From an uncultured Adlercreutzia sp. (lineage in GTDB: Bacteria; Actinomycetota; Coriobacteriia; Coriobacteriales; Eggerthellaceae), in the NCBI GenBank assembly GCA_910589165.1, contig CAJUSP010000002.1, positions 155,884-219,883 of the forward strand: a stretch of DNA of 64,000 nt. The letters run 5' to 3'. The position numbers and the translations under genes are program-made. Shown in pieces: positions 52,544-60,927 of the stretch (position 1 is the first letter of the stretch; every line of letters begins with the position of its first letter). The notes under the pieces were generated by a model, which searched no databases, was not told the origin of the DNA, and saw only the letters and a program-made list of their open reading frames with translations.

Positions 52544-52706
52544 GTTATCCTCGTTCTCTCTTTGCCCCGAGGGCGGGTCCTGATCCCCGCCTTCAAGGTC
52601 TTTCACCGTCGTTTTCCCTGATAAAACGCCGATTATGCTTCTTCTTCAAATCGTCGGTTTCGCTCTGAGGGCGCAGTGGTGCCAAAAAGCGTTTTTGTTC
52701 ATGGAC

Positions 52707-52735
52707 TATTATCAACATTTTGGCAACGTTGTAAA
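52707..52735 (-). promoter_or_regulatory. Candidate promoter of the giant surface gene
   Basis: On the minus strand TTTACA (52730-52735) and ATAATA (52707-52712) are separated by 17 bases. This gives a sigma-70-like promoter with a leader of about 155 bases before the ATG at 52543. Other A/T-rich hexamers exist nearby, so the assignment is tentative. Confidence 0.4.
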
Positions 52736-52996
52736 GTCGGGAAGGTTCCGAAAAGTGAGCGTTTTACTGGGCATTCTTGGGTTTGCGGCGCTTCTGAATC
52801 ATGGTCAACAAGGTCAGATTTCTCCACAGTTGCCGTTACCTTCGCGAAAGATTTCTGCTCAAATTCTTCAAACTTCGCTGTTGTGATTCTGACATATAAT
52901 CTTTCTATGTCTTTATCACTTAGGAATATACTCCTTAAGCCGTATAGGAACCATTGACGAAACCCCTGGTAAACGTCAAGTCAATAGCTAAATGAC

Positions 52997-53063
52997 ATAG
53001 TCACTCTATCTCATAGTCATATAGTTTTCGCCATATTGCAAAATTGGATAGTCACTTTATCTC
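52997..53063. repeat. 16-bp direct repeat pair ATAGTCACTYTATCTC
   Basis: Copies lie at 52997-53012 and 53048-53063 and differ at one base. They are 51 bases apart, close to five helical turns, and related fragments (TATGTCTTTATCACT, CATAGTCATATAG) lie around them. This looks like a binding-site array for a DNA-binding protein acting on the giant gene or on the neighbouring partition-like locus. Confidence 0.5.
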
Positions 53064-53217
53064 TTTGTGACTTCATCATTATATGTTGTTATGTCTTTGT
53101 GGTTACATCCTATAGAGCTAGAAAAGTAGACGGCGAATTTCCGTCCCAAAATTTTTTTCAAAATTTTTTCGGGAACGGCCCAAAACCTAAGCGAACGGCT
53201 CAACAAAAGAAAAGTCG

Positions 53218-53313
53218 TGGGACAGTGCCCCGGAGGGGTGTCTCATCTTCCGAATATCTCTTAGTACCGAGGGAGTCCCTGAAGATGAGACACCCCTCCG
53301 GGGCACTGTCCCA
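53218..53313. repeat. Perfect 33-bp inverted repeat with 30-base loop
   Basis: Arms 53218-53250 and 53281-53313 are exact reverse complements, and each arm also contains a small CCCCGGAGGGG palindrome. No T tract follows on either strand, so it does not look like a simple intrinsic terminator. It may be a mobile palindrome of the MITE or REP kind. Confidence 0.85.
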
Positions 53314-53355
53314 TACAACAAGATTTCGCCTTGTATTATCCTGCAATTTAGAGAA

Positions 53356-53384
53356 TTGCTCTTTTGTTCGATTTGCGCTATGGT
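53356..53384 (+). promoter_or_regulatory. Candidate promoter of the small peptide gene
   Basis: TTGCTC (53356-53361) and TATGGT (53379-53384) are spaced by 17 bases, which would give a leader of about 75 bases before the ATG at 53469. Confidence 0.45.
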
Positions 53385-53468
53385 GCAGGAGTCAACGGTG
53401 TAAGTCCCTTTTGCTGACAGTGCTTCTGTCCCTGCAGGTTTCGACCATACAGGAAGGAGGTGGTGTCT

Positions 53469-53639
53469 ATGGAACTGATCCTAGATTTAATGCAGATGCT
53501 GACAGCGGTTCTAACGTTAGCATCGGCTTTGGTGAAGCTTCGTAGCCAAAGCACAGGGCGGGAAAGCACGCTTAGCGACAAAGAAGGCTCGGATGCGGCA
53601 ACATCCGAGCCTCAAGCTAAAAACGGCTCTGCCCGGTAA
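53469..53639 (+). CDS. 56-residue membrane peptide, type I toxin-like
   Basis: ATG 53469 is preceded by a near-perfect Shine-Dalgarno (AAGGAGG, ending eight bases upstream), which is strong evidence that this short frame is translated. The product begins MELILDLMQMLTAVLTLASA, so residues 3-22 form one hydrophobic helix. A basic KLRSQ stop-transfer segment follows, then a polar Ser/Glu/Lys-rich tail of about 30 residues. This resembles small holin-like or Fst-like toxins of type I toxin-antitoxin systems, although I cannot assign a family. A convergent minus-strand promoter and hairpin overlap its 3' end, as expected for an antisense antitoxin. It could instead be a small membrane regulator of unknown role. 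Confidence 0.65.
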   Translation: MELILDLMQMLTAVLTLASALVKLRSQSTGRESTLSDKEGSDAATSEPQAKNGSAR

Positions 53640-53657
53640 GTGTCAAGGGCTTCCGTT
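53576..53657 (-). ncRNA. Predicted antisense RNA of about 80 nt (antitoxin candidate)
   Basis: The transcript is inferred from the promoter at 53664-53692 and the hairpin at 53585-53612. It would be complementary to the last 64 bases of the 53469-53639 coding sequence and to the bases just after its stop. Convergent, 3'-overlapping RNAs control type I toxins such as TxpA/RatA and BsrG/SR4. No independent evidence of transcription is available. Confidence 0.45.
53579..53612 (-). terminator. Hairpin terminator candidate, minus strand
   Basis: An 11-bp perfect stem (53585-53595 with 53602-53612) and a six-base loop are followed on the minus strand by TCTTTG. The T tract is modest. It would end the antisense RNA and also any read-through from the parA operon, and it lies inside the coding sequence of the small peptide. 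Confidence 0.5.
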
Positions 53658-53663
53658 GGCGCT

Positions 53664-53692
53664 ATTGTAGCACGCTGCAACGCGCGTTTCAA
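53664..53692 (-). promoter_or_regulatory. Strong promoter facing the small peptide gene
   Basis: On the minus strand TTGAAA (53687-53692) and TACAAT (53664-53669) are separated by exactly 17 bases. It begins six bases downstream of the stop of the partition-like gene at 53698 and points into the 3' end of the peptide gene. A start site near 53657 is predicted. Confidence 0.6.
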
Positions 53693-53697
53693 CACCC

Positions 53698-54234
53698 CTA
53701 CTTCATCAGCTTCTTGATAAGTTGCTCGTAGGCCATGACGGCGGCTTGCAGCTCGGCTTTGTGGTGGTCCCAGTACTCGTCGAGGGCCTGGCGCATCACT
53801 TCGGCGCGGGTGATTTTCATGACCGATGCCAGAAGGTCGGCGTGCTCGCGCTGCTCGGCAGTCATGGGCACGAGCACCTGGGCCGTCATGCGGCCCGATG
53901 CGGGCTCGGCGACTTCCGGCTCGCTCTTCGCCTTCGAGCGCGACCGCCGCGCCCGAGCCTGCTTGGGCTTCTCGACCTCATCCGCAGCCCGCGTCACATC
54001 CGAAGCCGCGCTTCTCACCGTGCGGCGTGGCTTGCGAGGCTCTGAGACGGCCTCTACGGCCCCATCAGCGCTCTCATGGGCACTAACGGAGGCTGCAGGC
54101 GCTACGGGCGTCTCAGCCGCTTTGGGCGCCTCGGATTCTTCCAAGGCCTCGTTCAGCTCTTCCTGGGCGGCGCCGATGAAGGCGGCAGCGGCCCGGGCGG
54201 CCTCCATCTGGGCGCGCAAGTCCTGCTTAGCCAT
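53698..54234 (-). CDS. Small basic partition-partner-like protein with probable ribbon-helix-helix C-terminus
   Basis: The product has 178 residues. Residues 1-55 are Ala/Glu-rich. Residues 65-110 are disordered and basic (KPRRTVR, RARRSRSKAK). From about 115 to the end it is well structured: TAQVLVPMTAEQREHADLLA, followed by ITRAEVMRQALDEYW and a final helix. A strand plus two helices with a T-R-A-E-V-x-R turn matches ribbon-helix-helix (CopG/ParG-like) DNA-binding domains. The ATG at 54234 overlaps the end of the ParA gene by eight bases and follows a GGAGGAGG site, so the two genes are translationally coupled. By analogy it is the DNA-binding partner of the ParA ATPase and may repress the operon. 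No ParB-type domain is visible. Confidence 0.7.
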   Translation of the reverse strand: MAKQDLRAQMEAARAAAAFIGAAQEELNEALEESEAPKAAETPVAPAASVSAHESADGAVEAVSEPRKPRRTVRSAASDVTRAADEVEKPKQARARRSRSKAKSEPEVAEPASGRMTAQVLVPMTAEQREHADLLASVMKITRAEVMRQALDEYWDHHKAELQAAVMAYEQLIKKLMK

Positions 54235-55027
54235 TGGAACCCACCTCCTCCGCCTTGCCTCCGGCCACAGCGTCGACGTCTTCCATAAGCTCCTCGATGA
54301 AGAAGCGGTAGTGGTAGGCGGCCTTGGAGGTGGGCGCGTAGTCGAACAGCGACTGCTTCACCGCCTGGGACTCCTTCACCACCGTGGCCTCGGGAATCCA
54401 GGCGCGGAAGACCTTGGTGCCCAGCTCCTGGGCCATAGCCTCGGCGTCCTCGTGGATGATCTTCGAGATGGAGGTGCGCGGGTTGTAGCGCGTGAGCAAA
54501 ATGCCGCCGATGTTCAGGTTCGGGTTCGTGTACTCGCGGATGGCCTGGATGGTGGCGGCCAGGTCGGTGACGCCGTCGAGCGAGTAGGCATCGGCCTGGG
54601 CCGGGATGACCACCCAGTCGGCGGCCGTGAGCGCGTTCACCGTGAGGGTGCCCAGCGCCGGCGGGGTGTCCAGGATGGCGTAGTCGTACTGGTCGGCCAC
54701 GGTTTCCAGGGCCTTGCGCAGGCGGTAGTCCTTCCCCACGCTGGGCATGAGGTCGTCGGCCTTGCCGTTCAGGCGGCTGGCGGGCACCACCGCGTAGCCG
54801 TCGATGTGCTGGGCGGCGTCGGCGATGGCGGCGTCGCCGGTGAGCACGTCGAGCGATGAGGCCACGCCGGCCGTTTGCGCCTTCAGCGTTGTGGAGAGGT
54901 TCATCTGCGGGTCCAAGTCGATGTAGAGGACGCGCGCGCCGTCTTGGGCGAGCTTCGCCCCAATGGCCAGGTTGGTAGTCGTCTTCGCGACGCCGCCCTT
55001 CTGAGAGGCCGCAGCCAAGGTGATCAT
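54227..55027 (-). CDS. ParA/Soj-family chromosome or plasmid partition ATPase
   Basis: The product has 266 residues and a complete deviant Walker A motif at residues 10-17 (KGGVAKTT, with signature Lys10 and Lys15). DLDPQ follows at 37-41, and a Walker B region YAILDTPP at 116-123 includes Asp120. These define the ParA/MinD ATPase class, which forms ATP-dependent dimers on DNA and moves or positions cargo. The ATG at 55027 has GGAAAGGG upstream. The downstream partner is a small ribbon-helix-helix-type protein rather than ParB, as in type Ib plasmid partition (ParF/ParG-like). The pair may be a plasmid or integrated-element remnant, or an orphan positioning system. What it positions cannot be read from the sequence. 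Confidence 0.9.
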   Translation of the reverse strand: MITLAAASQKGGVAKTTTNLAIGAKLAQDGARVLYIDLDPQMNLSTTLKAQTAGVASSLDVLTGDAAIADAAQHIDGYAVVPASRLNGKADDLMPSVGKDYRLRKALETVADQYDYAILDTPPALGTLTVNALTAADWVVIPAQADAYSLDGVTDLAATIQAIREYTNPNLNIGGILLTRYNPRTSISKIIHEDAEAMAQELGTKVFRAWIPEATVVKESQAVKQSLFDYAPTSKAAYHYRFFIEELMEDVDAVAGGKAEEVGSNG

Positions 55028-55096
55028 GGACTTCCCTTTCCGTATATCGCCCGCCCCGCGCCCCCACGGCGCAGCGGTGCCATCATGTTGGAAGCC

Positions 55097-55124
55097 ACTA
55101 TACCATATAATGTTATGTTGTCTA
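55097..55124 (-). promoter_or_regulatory. Candidate promoter of the parA operon
   Basis: On the minus strand TAGACA (55119-55124) and TATAGT (55097-55102) are spaced by 16 bases within an A/T-rich patch, about 70 bases upstream of the parA ATG. It lies between the terminator of ppdK and parA, so the pair is probably transcribed on its own. Confidence 0.5.
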
Positions 55125-55151
55125 TAGGGTTAGGTGCTAGGGGCGCTGTCT

Positions 55152-55185
55152 CACACACAAAGGGGGCGCCCCGCAGGACGCCCCC
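55152..55185 (-). terminator. Intrinsic terminator downstream of ppdK
   Basis: A GGGGGCG/CGCCCCC stem (55179-55185 with 55162-55168) with a ten-base loop is followed on the minus strand by TTTGTGTGTG. It lies 28 bases after the ppdK stop. Confidence 0.7.
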
Positions 55186-55212
55186 ATCCAAAACTTCTTT
55201 CAGCCTGCTCGC

Positions 55213-57930
<2,718 letters not shown>

Positions 57931-58347
57931 CTTACTCTTCTCCTTAGAGCTGAGCACCCGTGAGGTGCGACTGGCTATTTCCGTCTTGCGCGGCGCGGCA
58001 GCTGGGCGGCCCGGAAATCTATCGCGCTGCAGGCTGTCGGGCCTGCGAATCGGCAGATCGCCAAGCTGCTGAGCTTGCGTCATTCAAGACGTAATCCAAG
58101 TATAAGGGATTTCGTCGCCGTTGGGGGCTTGTGGACTTTATTCCCTCCCCCACCACCGCAAAATCCCCTTGAGCGGTTGCTCAAGCCCCATCAGCCTTGC
58201 ACGACCGCCGCCCCCGTACATCCACCACCTTCGCACAACCGCCGCCCCCGCACAATCCTCGCTAACCTCGTCGCGCCCTCCAACGATACGCGCCGACCAC
58301 GCACGTATGCCTTGTCCTCAGCTTCCTCCCCTCCTCCTGAATGCGTG

Positions 58348-58655
58348 ACCCGAAAATGACGGTTCTGCTTAACGCGCGTAAGCACGAGCCGCCGAAATGG
58401 CCGCAAAAGCACAGTTCTGCTTAACGAACGCACTCCCTCACGTGATTCAAGGCTAAGGATCAGAAGGTTCCCTATCCCCTACCCTATAATGACCTGGTGT
58501 TTTCATAGCATTCGCTCAAGATACCCTTGAAGAGGAGCAGCCAGAAAGCCAGCCAGAGGGAAAACGCGATGCCCCGATTAAGCAAAACCGTCATTTTCGG
58601 GACAAATCAGCCCCTCTCAGCTGCAAGCTTAAGCAGATCCGTCGTTTTCGGGACA
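58348..58655. repeat. Palindromic cluster 1 of a ~27-bp repeat
   Basis: The repeat runs from TTAAGCAGAAC at one end to TTTTCGGGACA at the other. Copies lie at 58348-58372 and 58402-58424 in reverse orientation, and at 58578-58604 and 58629-58655 in forward orientation. The pair spacings are about 53 and 51 bases, so the whole block is a large imperfect palindrome with a gap of about 150 bases. A second cluster of the same design lies at 60489-60765. Confidence 0.8.
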
Positions 58656-58750
58656 GTCAGCCAACCACAACCGCACTACGAGTCATCGCGCTGTGCACAG
58701 ACTCAGCCAGCGTGAAGGCTGAGTCGCCCGAACAGCCGAACACCCCGGAT

Positions 58751-58804
58751 AGCCTAGATAGTTCGGATAGCCCGAACAGCCTCATTAGCCTGAAAAGCTT
58801 GAAG
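58751..58804. repeat. Degenerate 9-nt tandem array
   Basis: Six units of consensus AGCCYGAAY follow each other without gaps: AGCCTAGAT, AGTTCGGAT, AGCCCGAAC, AGCCTCATT, AGCCTGAAA and AGCTTGAAG. The three-codon period gives spurious Ser-rich frames on the plus strand. Confidence 0.6.
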
Positions 58805-59003
58805 AACCCCACTAGCTCTCTGCGGCCGGACACACTGCATTCTGGAGACAGGTTCAGCTCCGCAGCATTCACCTCCTCGAGCAACAATGAGTTTACAGAT
58901 CAGCTTTAGAACATAGTTTCTTCACTATTTGTGCTTTTCAGGTATAAATAGTTTTCCGCATTTCGTTAATTCATTGTGGATAACTACCGAAGAGCCGCGC
59001 GCA

Positions 59004-59091
59004 AACCGTGATAGAACCGCATCAGTGCCGCAGCAGAGCCGTACTTGAACCGTCTCAGAACCGCACTACAGTCGCACTAGAGTCTCATTTT
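59004..59091. repeat. Degenerate 11-nt tandem array
   Basis: Eight consecutive 11-base units fit AACCGYAYYAG: AACCGTGATAG, AACCGCATCAG, TGCCGCAGCAG, AGCCGTACTTG, AACCGTCTCAG, AACCGCACTAC, AGTCGCACTAG and AGTCTCATTTT. An isolated copy identical to the sixth unit lies at 58669-58679. Because 11 is not a multiple of three, this is not a coding repeat. Confidence 0.65.
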
Positions 59092-59370
59092 AGACATAGG
59101 GGATCGTGCGGCACGCAAATTCGCCCTTAGGGGTACCCCCCTCCTCTTGATGTCATATCGATCGTTTCGCCAGGTCATTTACGCTTCTGCTCTCTTAAGG
59201 CCGATCGAGCTACAAGAGAGCACCCCCTCCGATTAGTTACTCGCACCGTATATCCCCGTCCGCCTTAAAACGGTGACTCACAACGCGCTGCGGCCCACTG
59301 GCGCCCCATGCTCGAATCCGCTATCATCGCGCCCCCATAGACCACCGGCACCAATGGGAAAGGGGCTCGC

Positions 59371-60378
59371 ATGCGCATTGTGCCTTACGGGATAAGCGCT
59401 CTCGCTTGCTGGATTACGGCATACAGCCGGCCTTCAGGCCGCGCAAAATCTGACTCAAGGGTGCTTAATGACTGCGCGCCAACGCAAGGCAGCATCGCCT
59501 ACCTGCACGAACAGTTGCCGCAAATCGGACTTAAGCCCCACGTTCTATGCTCGACGCCCGGGCAAATCACCCGGCCTTACTGCATCACCCACACCTGCAC
59601 TTACCCCCTTCCCTCGGGTTCTTTCTACCCGATCTCGCGAGGAGTTTTTCTGCCGTCGCCGGAGCTCTGTATCGTGCAGCTAGCGCGGGAGCTGCCGATC
59701 GAGCAAGTCATCTTCGCCGCCCGAACTCTCTGCAGCTCCTTCGCCATCGACCCTTCAGCTCGAAGCGGCCTATCATCCCGCAAGCCACTCACCACTCACG
59801 AGCGCTTGGCCGATTATCTGGGCCGTTGTCCGGGACTCCATGGTCGAAAAGCGGCCCTGCGTGCTCTTCCGCACGTACGCGGCTGCGCGGCTTCCCCGCC
59901 CGAGGTCCTCTTGTCGATGCTGCTCGACCTGCCCTCGAACTTAGGCGGATTCGGGTTCTCGGATGCCGCAACCAACCTTCGCCTCAGCCCCTCGCTGAAG
60001 GCGCAAGGCTATTCCATGCGCAAAACCCTCATTCCCGATTGGTGCCTGCCAAGTGCTCGCGTTATTGTCGAGTACGATTCTGATGCCGAGCACCTGAGCA
60101 GCGAGCAAGCTCTGCGCGATGCAACCAAGCGTCTCGCCTACGAAGCCGACGGATACAAGGTTATAACCATCACGAGATCGCAACTGCTGAGCAACTCCAT
60201 GATGCGCGATGCCGCCCAAGAGATAGCCCGCGCTGCGGGAATACGGCTCCGATGCCGATCGGCTCGCTTCGGGGAAATGCAGAAGCGCGTTTATAGATCT
60301 CGCTTTGTCCTGAGCGATGCGCTTGACCAGGGGTGGCTGAGACGAGTCAGAGAGGATGGCGGGGATAACGAACGGTAA
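59371..60378 (+). CDS. Protein with nuclease-like (DUF559/PD-(D/E)XK-type) C-terminus
   Basis: The product has 335 residues. ATG 59371 is preceded by GGGAAAGGGG. The N-terminal half is not recognised, except that SPELCIVQLAREL at about residue 96 resembles the 'SPERTLLDLA' strand-helix of AbiEi-like and DUF559-associated proteins. The C-terminal part reads ARVIVEYDSDAEH (Glu234, Asp236), then RDATKRLAYEADGYKVITIT (Asp250 onward). This is the E-x-D ... D-x-x-R ... G-x-x-V-x-x-x-T pattern of DUF559 and Vsr-like endonuclease folds. The usual E-Y-D-G-x-x-H is altered to EYDSDAEH. It is the only plus-strand gene between ppsR and ppdK, and palindromic repeat clusters lie on both sides. A DNA-processing or toxin-antitoxin-related role is possible, but its substrate is unknown. 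Confidence 0.7.
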   Translation: MRIVPYGISALACWITAYSRPSGRAKSDSRVLNDCAPTQGSIAYLHEQLPQIGLKPHVLCSTPGQITRPYCITHTCTYPLPSGSFYPISRGVFLPSPELCIVQLARELPIEQVIFAARTLCSSFAIDPSARSGLSSRKPLTTHERLADYLGRCPGLHGRKAALRALPHVRGCAASPPEVLLSMLLDLPSNLGGFGFSDAATNLRLSPSLKAQGYSMRKTLIPDWCLPSARVIVEYDSDAEHLSSEQALRDATKRLAYEADGYKVITITRSQLLSNSMMRDAAQEIARAAGIRLRCRSARFGEMQKRVYRSRFVLSDALDQGWLRRVREDGGDNER

Positions 60379-60927
60379 GTAGCGGCGCCTCGCAAGTCTC
60401 AGGCCGGAGAGAACTTACGAGACGCAATAAGGGGAATTGCTCGACGCGGTGAAATGAACGCTCCAGGTCAACCGCATCTAGCGAACAGTGTCCCCAAATT
60501 AACGGTTCTGCTTAGTCCGCGTACCCCGATTCGCTTCGTTTGGCCCTAAAATGCCGATTCTACTTAATGTCTGCATCTGTCTTTATGGAGGCAGCAGGAT
60601 TCCCCTGGTCTCACAGCGTTTTTCCCCTGATCGCAGCCTTGCGTAAGACGCGGTTGCAGGACACATCCGCCTAAGGCGACACACAGGTTAAGCAGAACCG
60701 GCATTTTGCGGACAATCCAAGCTACACCCTGGAGCCTGTTTAAGCAGAATCGCCAATTTGGGGACAGGTGAAGCAGCTTTCACCACTGGCGGACGGAAGA
60801 ACCGGCAGCGGGGTAAACTGAAGGGCCGAGAGAACGGCAGAACCCAGCCGTGGGGATGGGACGAGGGCGCGCGGGTGGCGGGGTCGCGGGGTGGCGCGCT
60901 CGCGGGATAGCGAGGTCGCGGCGGGGG
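60379..60927. other. Intergenic region with repeat cluster 2 and G-rich tail
   Basis: The 549 bases between the two convergent genes hold palindromic repeat cluster 2 and, at 60865-60927, a G-rich stretch with repeated CGGGGTCGCGGGGTGGCG-like units just downstream of ppsR. I see no gene and no clear intrinsic terminator. Confidence 0.6.
60489..60765. repeat. Palindromic cluster 2 of the same ~27-bp repeat
   Basis: Copies lie at 60489-60514 and 60544-60567 (reverse) and at 60688-60714 and 60740-60765 (forward), with pair spacings of about 54 and 51 bases and a central gap of 120. The layout is the same as in cluster 1. The conserved ends are TTAAGCAGAA and GGACA, and the middle varies by a few bases between copies. 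Confidence 0.8.

Larger units (their letters stand above)
52544..53468. other. A/T-rich divergent intergenic region
   Basis: This 925-base stretch separates the giant gene (leftward) from the small peptide gene (rightward) and is far richer in A/T than either flank, especially at 52860-53200. It holds a probable promoter for each gene, a 16-bp direct-repeat pair, long A and T tracts at 53153-53170 and a perfect 33-bp inverted repeat. The open plus-strand frame at 53036-53545 has no ribosome binding site and runs through the inverted repeat, so I do not count it as a gene. Confidence 0.7.
57931..59370. other. Repeat-rich intergenic region upstream of ppdK
   Basis: About 150 bases just upstream of ppdK form a leader with no clear riboswitch, and a TATACT box lies on the minus strand at 58099-58104. 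Beyond it are a 22-bp direct repeat (58199-58220 and 58233-58254), palindromic repeat cluster 1 (58348-58655), a 9-nt tandem array (58751-58804) and an 11-nt tandem array (59004-59091). Short frames at 58657-58909 on both strands only translate the 9-nt array. I see no real gene here. Confidence 0.7.

Noticed and set aside
52440..52448. Suspected frameshift at the poly-C tract near the start of the giant gene
   Set aside because: Counting the bases shows nine C. With the first G used in ATG, the frame runs on as Gly-Gly-Gly-Ser-Pro, in register with the downstream sequence.
1..52543. LPxTG sorting signal of the giant protein
   Set aside because: None was seen in the translated portions, and the C-terminus lies outside the window, so neither presence nor absence can be claimed.
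53036..53545. Plus-strand 169-codon frame
   Set aside because: It has no ribosome binding site, runs through the 33-bp inverted repeat, and overlaps the small peptide gene in a different frame. The short peptide has the strong ribosome site.
57931..58083. N-terminal extension of ppdK from ATG 58083
   Set aside because: The added 51 residues do not resemble the family and lack a ribosome site, whereas GTG 57930 has AAGGAG upstream and gives the usual N-terminus.
58657..58909. Short frames on both strands
   Set aside because: They only translate the 9-nt tandem array into Ser/Leu-rich low-complexity sequence and have no convincing start signals.
58348..60765. CRISPR array
   Set aside because: The ~27-bp copies are inverted as well as direct, number only four per cluster, have large central gaps, and no cas gene is nearby.
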